From assembly GCA_007133925.1 (NCBI GenBank), contig SLLU01000050.1, positions 1 through 10,196 on the forward strand: 10,196 nt of DNA, read 5' to 3'. Numbering within the stretch: the first letter of the stretch is position 1; each line of letters starts with the position of its first letter. Shown one piece after another: positions 5,911 through 10,196 of the stretch. The translations under genes were made by a program, and so were the position numbers. Origin of the DNA: Candidatus Halarchaeoplasma halalkaliphilum. GTDB taxonomy: Archaea > Thermoplasmatota > Thermoplasmata > Halarchaeoplasmatales > Halarchaeoplasmataceae. The notes under the pieces are model-generated. The model searched no databases. It was not told the DNA's origin and saw only the letters and a list, made by a program, of their open reading frames with translations.

Positions 5911-6486
5911 ATGAAAGTACTCCTTTGCATCTCCGGCGCATCGGGTGTGATATACGGATACAGGTTACTCAAGGCACTATCTGAGATGGAAAACGTGGAA
6001 CCCTACCTGGTAGTATCGGAGGCCGCCAGGGGTATAATGGATCTTGAGCTGGATGTGGATCCGGAAGAGATGAAAGCCCTGGCAAAAACCTGTTACGAAC
6101 CTGATGACATGGGAGCTCCCCCTGCATCGGGGAGCGCACTCTACGATGCGGTGGTGATCGCACCTTGTTCCGTGTCCACTCTGTCAAAGGTGGCCGCAGG
6201 TATAGGAGATAACCTAATTACCAGGGCTGCGGCCGTTGCCCTGAAGGAGGGTAAAAAGTTGATATTGGTACCCAGGGAAACACCTCTTTCCATCATCCAT
6301 CTACAGAACATGGTCATCGTCAGTTCCGCCGGGGGCACCATGCTTCCAGCCTCACCGGCCTTCTACGGGAATCCGAAGACCATTGAGGACATGGTGGATC
6401 ACATTGTGGGTAAGATACTCGATAGTATGGGATTGGAGAACCAAATATACCCCCGGTGGGAATCTGATCACAGGACTTCTGTGTGA
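5911..6486 (+). CDS. ubiX: Flavin prenyltransferase UbiX
   Basis: 191 residues from ATG 5911; in-frame ATGs at 5899 and 5905 are less likely because the TATA box predicts initiation at 5911. The protein begins MKVLLCISGASGVIYGYRLL, the Rossmann strand and GASG loop that bind FMN. Further hallmarks are APCSVSTLSKVAAGIGDNL (85-103), the PRETPLSIIHLQNM segment (121-134) and PAFYGNPKTIEDMV near the end, all strongly conserved. The enzyme joins dimethylallyl phosphate to reduced FMN, making the prenylated flavin used by UbiD-family decarboxylases. In most archaea one such decarboxylase works in the modified mevalonate pathway via trans-anhydromevalonate 5-phosphate, so this gene may serve isoprenoid lipid synthesis. 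No ubiD partner is in the window. Its 3' end overlaps the convergent membrane-protein gene by 19 nt. Confidence 0.95.
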   Translation: MKVLLCISGASGVIYGYRLLKALSEMENVEPYLVVSEAARGIMDLELDVDPEEMKALAKTCYEPDDMGAPPASGSALYDAVVIAPCSVSTLSKVAAGIGDNLITRAAAVALKEGKKLILVPRETPLSIIHLQNMVIVSSAGGTMLPASPAFYGNPKTIEDMVDHIVGKILDSMGLENQIYPRWESDHRTSV

Positions 6487-8471
6487 TCGAATTCCTTCTT
6501 GAGTATGCTCAGTTCGGAATCAGATATGGATTCCGGGTTCAGATGCACCATGTATGTGATCCCGTTGAGTGAACAGGTATCGGTGGTCTTCTTGAGAAAT
6601 TTGGAGACCCTTTCGAACCCGTTCTCTACTATGAGGTATTCCAATCCGTCTAGTAAGAGCACACCGCCCTTCTGCTCTTTTGAAAAATTAGATATGGCCC
6701 GGGTTATGTCGAATTCCAGACGTGTGGGGTCCAGCACGTCGTGTTCGCTGGAATCATGATCTGACAGCCATTTGATGTCCACGTCGCCCAGGGAATGCTT
6801 GACCCGCATCTTTGAAGGTATCTTCGTGGTAACTATGAGACCGGGAGCACCATCTTTAACAAGATCCTTGTATATGCTGAAAACCCGATCGCCATCCTCT
6901 TCCAGGAAAATGTAGTTGTACCCTGGTTTCAATCGTCTCTGTTTTTCACCGCAAGATGGACACTTGATCAGCAAGGGGTTCTTTCCGGTCTTGGTCACGA
7001 AGGTAAGACCGCATTTACACTTCTTTTTAGCCATTCCGGATGGCTTCTTCACCGCTGCAACCTTGGGTTTCCTGGTGGGCTTCCTGTCCTCCTCGGATAT
7101 GTTCTCTGTTTTCTTTGAGTATATGTACATGGAAAGAAACACGCTGGCGACCACTAGCACCACGGAGATCGCTATGAAAATGAGTCCGCCTATATAGATG
7201 GGACCCATGCTCGGGAAAATGTAGAATACCAGTATCAATATGGACATGATCCTGGCGGGTATGTGGGCCGATGGATCCTTCTTCACCCCGATCCTTCGGG
7301 ACACATGGAAATTTCTCCGGTACTTCTTGAACTCATCCCTGGGTATCTTTACAGCCATATAGGATGTCACCGCGGCGATCACGAAGAGTATCTGGGGATT
7401 CTCGATCAAGTTGAACTGCTTCCATCGTATGGTGGCAGTGGGCTCGTCATATCCATCGTACCGGACGGAATAATGTAGTACCTTACCCGCAGGAGTCCTG
7501 AGGACGTAGAGTGTCCCGTCGTCGTAATCTGGTTTATAAAAGCTGTGGGTACCAACGACGGCAGTCCAATGTGTGAGTTCTGATTCACCCGCCCACGAAA
7601 GTCCATATCCATATATCACCATGAGTTCGTCACCGGGAACCAGGCTCAAATCAGCTGCATTCACGTACCCGTCGGGTGTTATGTCTTCACCGGGGTGAAT
7701 CACCGTTATGTTACCTCCCAGATCCCGTACCACAAAACGTGCCTGTATGTCCCCGTCCTTGACGATTATGTTATCATGATCGAGCTGGTACTCCCTCTGG
7801 CCCGGGGAAGGTATGGTCTCGTTCCTTTCTATCAGTATCTCCTCCACGGGTATGACTATGGAATCGAATATGGCGGTCATAACCCTGTGATCAGCCATGT
7901 TAAGCTCATATTCGTGGGTCCCTGGACGCTCGTGGTAGCTTATGGTGAACTTGATCTCTATGGGAGAAGAATCTTCTGCTGTGGATCCAAGAAGACCCAC
8001 GGTGCTGTCATAGATGTTGTTTGAAGTTAGAGAAGACCGGGTTATCTTGACACCGTGATAGTCTATGTGGTCTTCAGGTTCTATGTCCCTTTCCGGCATG
8101 AACTCGTATACCGGATGAACGTTGCTCCTGCGGTAACTGTTCAGGGCATCCCCTCGCTGAAGATAGGATTCCAGCATCCTGTTGGTTTGTAGATACTCCG
8201 TGAGGTGCTCCTCGGTCAATACCCCTTCGCCGTCACCCACGCTGTTCACAAGGACCCTCCTCAGATCCCTGGCGGCCTCTCCTGTCAAACGCCATCGCAC
8301 ATTGCCGCCCCCCACCTCTCCGGCCTGGGGTATGAGCTGCATATTGGTGTTACATCTGAGTGTTCCGCCCTGGGTACCCACTGTTTCCGAGGATCCCATC
8401 ATGGCGAGGAGCGGAGCGAAGAGCACAAGTACGCACATCAAGGCTATGATCTTCTTGGTTTCCCTCAACAT
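6468..8471 (-). CDS. Membrane-anchored DUF835 protein with zinc ribbon (putative sensor)
   Basis: 667 residues. Order: signal peptide or anchor (8-26); extracytoplasmic region (about 27-358) with no recognised domain but beta-rich stretches; membrane segment 359-375; a basic cytoplasmic loop (RRNFHVSRRIGVKK); a membrane hairpin at 407-425 and 427-451; a Lys-rich linker; a zinc ribbon with Cys485, Cys487, Cys504 and Cys507 (CKC...CPSC); and a C-terminal DUF835 domain (about 519-660; GYNYIFLEEDGDRVFSIYKD, LLLDGLEYLIVENGF, ITYMVHLNPESI). DUF835 resembles a degenerate P-loop/RecA-like fold in archaeal, often sensor-type, proteins. Positive charges place both ribbon and DUF835 inside the cell. Topology suggests an external sensing region with an internal output; the ligand is unknown. 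It diverges from a winged-helix regulator gene, and TATA 8500-8507 predicts a leader of about 7 nt. Confidence 0.82.
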   Translation of the reverse strand: MLRETKKIIALMCVLVLFAPLLAMMGSSETVGTQGGTLRCNTNMQLIPQAGEVGGGNVRWRLTGEAARDLRRVLVNSVGDGEGVLTEEHLTEYLQTNRMLESYLQRGDALNSYRRSNVHPVYEFMPERDIEPEDHIDYHGVKITRSSLTSNNIYDSTVGLLGSTAEDSSPIEIKFTISYHERPGTHEYELNMADHRVMTAIFDSIVIPVEEILIERNETIPSPGQREYQLDHDNIIVKDGDIQARFVVRDLGGNITVIHPGEDITPDGYVNAADLSLVPGDELMVIYGYGLSWAGESELTHWTAVVGTHSFYKPDYDDGTLYVLRTPAGKVLHYSVRYDGYDEPTATIRWKQFNLIENPQILFVIAAVTSYMAVKIPRDEFKKYRRNFHVSRRIGVKKDPSAHIPARIMSILILVFYIFPSMGPIYIGGLIFIAISVVLVVASVFLSMYIYSKKTENISEEDRKPTRKPKVAAVKKPSGMAKKKCKCGLTFVTKTGKNPLLIKCPSCGEKQRRLKPGYNYIFLEEDGDRVFSIYKDLVKDGAPGLIVTTKIPSKMRVKHSLGDVDIKWLSDHDSSEHDVLDPTRLEFDITRAISNFSKEQKGGVLLLDGLEYLIVENGFERVSKFLKKTTDTCSLNGITYMVHLNPESISDSELSILKKEFDHTEVL

Positions 8472-8499
8472 CGTATTCGCCTATAGTAACTCAATACCC

Positions 8500-8507
8500 A
8501 TATATAA
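8500..8507 (-). promoter_or_regulatory. TATA box of the DUF835 gene
   Basis: Minus-strand TTATATAT, centred about 33 bp upstream of the ATG at 8471. It is back-to-back with the promoter of the winged-helix gene in an 88-bp divergent region. Confidence 0.6.
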
Positions 8508-8527
8508 TCCTGATGGAATACGGTTGC

Positions 8528-8536
8528 TTTAAATAA
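8528..8536 (+). promoter_or_regulatory. TATA box of the winged-helix regulator gene
   Basis: TTTAAATAA centred 28 bp upstream of the ATG at 8560, implying a nearly leaderless transcript. Confidence 0.55.
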
Positions 8537-8539
8537 GCC

Positions 8540-8559
8540 CTGTACCATATGCGGTACAG
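8540..8559 (+). promoter_or_regulatory. Perfect inverted repeat, putative operator
   Basis: Arms CTGTACC (8540-8546) and GGTACAG (8553-8559) are perfectly complementary over 7 bp with a 6-bp spacer. The repeat fills the space between TATA box and start codon, where a bound protein would block RNA polymerase. The gene it precedes encodes a winged-helix protein, so autorepression is the simplest reading. The divergent DUF835 promoter (TATA 8500-8507) is over 30 bp away. Confidence 0.6.
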
Positions 8560-8874
8560 ATGAAGAAAAGTCCCTTGGCCTCCAAGGTCATGGAAGAGCT
8601 CGAGGTGCTGGAGCGCACTGTTGACATACTGATCGCCGTGGAGAGAGAACAGCCCATAGGCATAATCAAGCTGAGTGCCATGTTGGACATACCCGAACAC
8701 AAGGTGAGGTACTCACTGCGCATGCTTCAAAAGGAGGGTATCATAAAGGCCACTCCGGAAGGCGGTGTGATATCTCCACATCACGAGAATTTCAAGGAAC
8801 ATCTCAGGGAGATTCTTAATGAGATGGAAGAAGCCACCAAAAGGTTGAAGGATGTGCTCCGCAGCGATCTTTGA
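8560..8874 (+). CDS. Winged helix-turn-helix transcriptional regulator
   Basis: 104 residues. After a helical N-terminus (ASKVMEELEVLERTVDILIAV) comes the helix-turn-helix: QPIGIIKLSAMLDIPEHKVRYSLRML (about 30-55), with the recognition helix around EHKVRYSLRMLQKEG and a short wing (IIKATPEGGVIS, 60-71). The tail (FKEHLREILNEMEEATKRLKDVL) is an amphipathic helix suited to dimerisation. It resembles small archaeal 'predicted transcriptional regulator' proteins; I cannot name a characterised orthologue. A perfect inverted repeat lies directly upstream, and the divergent neighbour is the DUF835 membrane protein. The DUF432-MscS pair follows 49 bp downstream on the same strand. No ligand-binding domain is present, so any signal must come through another protein or direct modification. 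Confidence 0.8.
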   Translation: MKKSPLASKVMEELEVLERTVDILIAVEREQPIGIIKLSAMLDIPEHKVRYSLRMLQKEGIIKATPEGGVISPHHENFKEHLREILNEMEEATKRLKDVLRSDL

Positions 8875-8893
8875 AAGACATCTACCCAAACTT

Positions 8894-8901
8894 CAAATAA
8901 T
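8894..8901 (+). promoter_or_regulatory. Putative TATA box of the DUF432-MscS operon
   Basis: CAAATAAT centred 26 bp upstream of the ATG at 8924, implying a leaderless mRNA. The match to consensus is moderate, and read-through from the regulator gene 49 bp upstream is also possible. Confidence 0.4.
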
Positions 8902-8904
8902 GCT

Positions 8905-8931
8905 TGTACGGTTCCAGTAACGGATGTACGG
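8905..8931 (+). repeat. TGTACGG direct repeat around the DUF432 start
   Basis: TGTACGG occurs at 8905-8911 and 8925-8931, exactly 20 bp apart (two helical turns), the second copy overlapping the start codon. Its TGTAC core also forms the half-site of the inverted repeat at 8540-8559. Confidence 0.35.
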
Positions 8932-9631
8932 AGACTACAAAATACCCTTCGAGGTGGCGGATGACGAACTTTCATTGAGTGTTAAAAAAGAAAGTGGAGG
9001 TTATACCTATACCAGACAGATGGGTGAGGACGTGGTCTCCAAGCAGATACTGACGGACTCCGCAAATCTGAACATATCCCCCATAGAACCCCTAAATCTG
9101 CCCATGAAGCTCACATCCGCCTTGCTCATAGAACTGGAGAACACGGTGGTCATAAAGCCACAATCCACCCAACACCTCTTTTTGACATTTCCTGTGGAAC
9201 TTGGTGTGTTCCTCTACGCTCAAAAGGGTAAGAAGAACATAGACATATTTTCACTGGTAAAGCCGAAATACACCCTTTACGGGGATGTTAGCGAGGGGAC
9301 CATATGCAGATACTGGAAGAGTTCGGTCCATACCGGAATACCCCAGGTAGACAAACTCCGGGAGGGAGTAATAGAGCTGGTGATCAAGAACGGCAGCCTG
9401 GAATGGATCGAGATGCACAGGGTAGTCTTCAACGCCTACGGGATGAAGATATTCTATGACAGGGAGCTGGTTGCCATGAAGGCAAGGATGTCCATAAGGG
9501 GAGAGGACACCTCTGTCACCGATTTCAAAAATACCCCCATTCGCAAGGGCATGAGGAAGGCTCTGGAGATATACCAGAAGGAGAGACAGCCCCTTAAAGG
9601 TACAAAATTCCTGATGGAGGGAGGTCTGTGA
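8924..9631 (+). CDS. DUF432 family protein
   Basis: 235 residues, no signal peptide and no membrane segment, so probably cytoplasmic. I recognise the archaeal DUF432 family from the start MYGDYKIPFEVADDELSL, the central NISPIEPLNLPMKLTSALLIELE, IDIFSLVKPKYTLYGDVSEG and RYWKSSVH. The protein is predicted mainly beta, with a basic C-terminal helix (RKGMRKALEIYQKERQP, about 207-223). Its biochemical function is not established. It overlaps the MscS gene by 4 nt (GTGA at 9628-9631); as I recall, DUF432 genes often adjoin mechanosensitive channel genes in archaea. A role in channel regulation or assembly is inferred from this context alone. Confidence 0.8.
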   Translation: MYGDYKIPFEVADDELSLSVKKESGGYTYTRQMGEDVVSKQILTDSANLNISPIEPLNLPMKLTSALLIELENTVVIKPQSTQHLFLTFPVELGVFLYAQKGKKNIDIFSLVKPKYTLYGDVSEGTICRYWKSSVHTGIPQVDKLREGVIELVIKNGSLEWIEMHRVVFNAYGMKIFYDRELVAMKARMSIRGEDTSVTDFKNTPIRKGMRKALEIYQKERQPLKGTKFLMEGGL

Positions 9632-10196
9632 TACTGGATAAGATACTATACAGCGATGTCACCGTACAGGATCTATTCGTTGCCCTTCTCATAATGCTCA
9701 TCGCCACCATGATCGGGAAGGCCATAGCCATGAATCTGAAAAGGGCCCTGAAGGATATGTCCAAGGACAGGGCTTCCACCATATCTAAGGTTGTTTATTA
9801 TTTCTTCGTGATCGCGGGTGTATTCATAGCTCTTCCCATGCTGAAGGTCAATCTCTCCGGCCTCCTGGTGGCTGGTGGACTCATGGCCATAGTCATAGGT
9901 TTCGCCAGTCAAAGCATCGTGACAAACCTCATATCGGGCATATTCCTGAGCATAGAGAAACCCGTGAAGGTGGAGGACGTGGTCAGCGTGGGACCAGGCG
10001 AAGGGACCATGGGCATGGTGGAAGACGTAAGGATTATTTCCACAACTGTGAGGACCTTCGAAGGAGTCTATGTGAGGATACCCAACGAAAAGGTGTTCTC
10101 CAACAGCATAACCAATTACATGGAGAACGTTGCCAGACGGTTCGAATACACAGTGGGCATAAGGTATAGTGACGATGCGGACAGGGCCAAGGAGAT
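9628..10196 (+). CDS. MscS-family small-conductance mechanosensitive channel, partial (C-terminus beyond right edge)
   Basis: The first 189 residues are in the window. The GTG start overlaps the DUF432 stop (GTGA), with GGAGG 7 nt upstream (9616-9620). Two N-terminal membrane helices (about 14-36 and 52-71) lead to the pore-lining helix, LSGLLVAGGLMAIVIGFASQ (76-95), continuing SIVTNLISGIFL. The Gly/Ala pattern and the GFASQS...N..SGIF motif are diagnostic for MscS. The beta domain follows (IEKPVKVEDVV, VEDVRIISTTVRTFEG, RIPNEKVFSNSITNY). The channel opens under membrane tension to release solutes on hypo-osmotic shock. With three membrane helices it matches the small E. coli MscS type rather than the large MscK type. 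The last part of the cytoplasmic vestibule is not in view. Confidence 0.93.
   Translation, partial: MILDKILYSDVTVQDLFVALLIMLIATMIGKAIAMNLKRALKDMSKDRASTISKVVYYFFVIAGVFIALPMLKVNLSGLLVAGGLMAIVIGFASQSIVTNLISGIFLSIEKPVKVEDVVSVGPGEGTMGMVEDVRIISTTVRTFEGVYVRIPNEKVFSNSITNYMENVARRFEYTVGIRYSDDADRAKE

Noticed and set aside
5078..5914. Plus-strand open frame overlapping the permease
   Set aside because: Its translation is rich in Gly, Arg, Pro and His with no recognisable domain, while the permease frame here has clear membrane helices.
1..10196. CRISPR arrays, tRNA or rRNA genes, insertion sequences
   Set aside because: No regularly spaced repeats, no cloverleaf-like segment in the gaps, and no transposase or integrase frame were found.

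Overview
The window looks like an archaeal chromosome segment, most likely euryarchaeal and plausibly Thermoplasmatota. Several signs agree. Start codons sit about 25-30 bp downstream of TATA boxes, so transcripts would have very short or no leaders. Isoleucine is mostly ATA and arginine mostly AGG/AGA. Gene families such as DUF835 and DUF432 are typical of archaea. The lineage is inferred from gene content and style; no rRNA or marker gene is present to fix it.

Left third (1 to about 2500), an accessory region: two RelE-type toxin-antitoxin modules alternate with two GNAT acetyltransferases. The first module (minus strand) has a ribbon-helix-helix antitoxin overlapping by 4 nt a RelE/ParE-like toxin that runs off the left edge. 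The second (plus strand) keeps an intact antitoxin with an elaborate half-site operator, but its toxin is a short, frameshifted relic. A tandem-domain GNAT protein lies between the modules, and a second GNAT gene converges on the toxin relic.

Middle (about 2700-6490), core-like genes on the plus strand: a NIF3/DUF34-family protein overlaps by 4 nt an ABC-2 exporter ATPase, which overlaps a 12-helix permease, so the three probably form one operon. Next comes ubiX, the prenyl-FMN synthase, from its own promoter. It overlaps tail-to-tail by 19 nt the next gene on the opposite strand.

Right third (6468-10196): a large membrane protein on the minus strand has a signal sequence, a roughly 330-residue external region, three membrane segments, a CxC...CxxC zinc ribbon and a C-terminal DUF835 domain. 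It diverges from a small winged-helix regulator whose promoter carries a perfect 7-bp inverted repeat between TATA box and start codon. Downstream, a DUF432 protein overlaps by 4 nt an MscS-family mechanosensitive channel gene, cut by the right edge. The best candidates for a little-described system are the DUF432-MscS pair and the divergent DUF835-receptor/regulator locus, possibly joined by a shared TGTAC motif.
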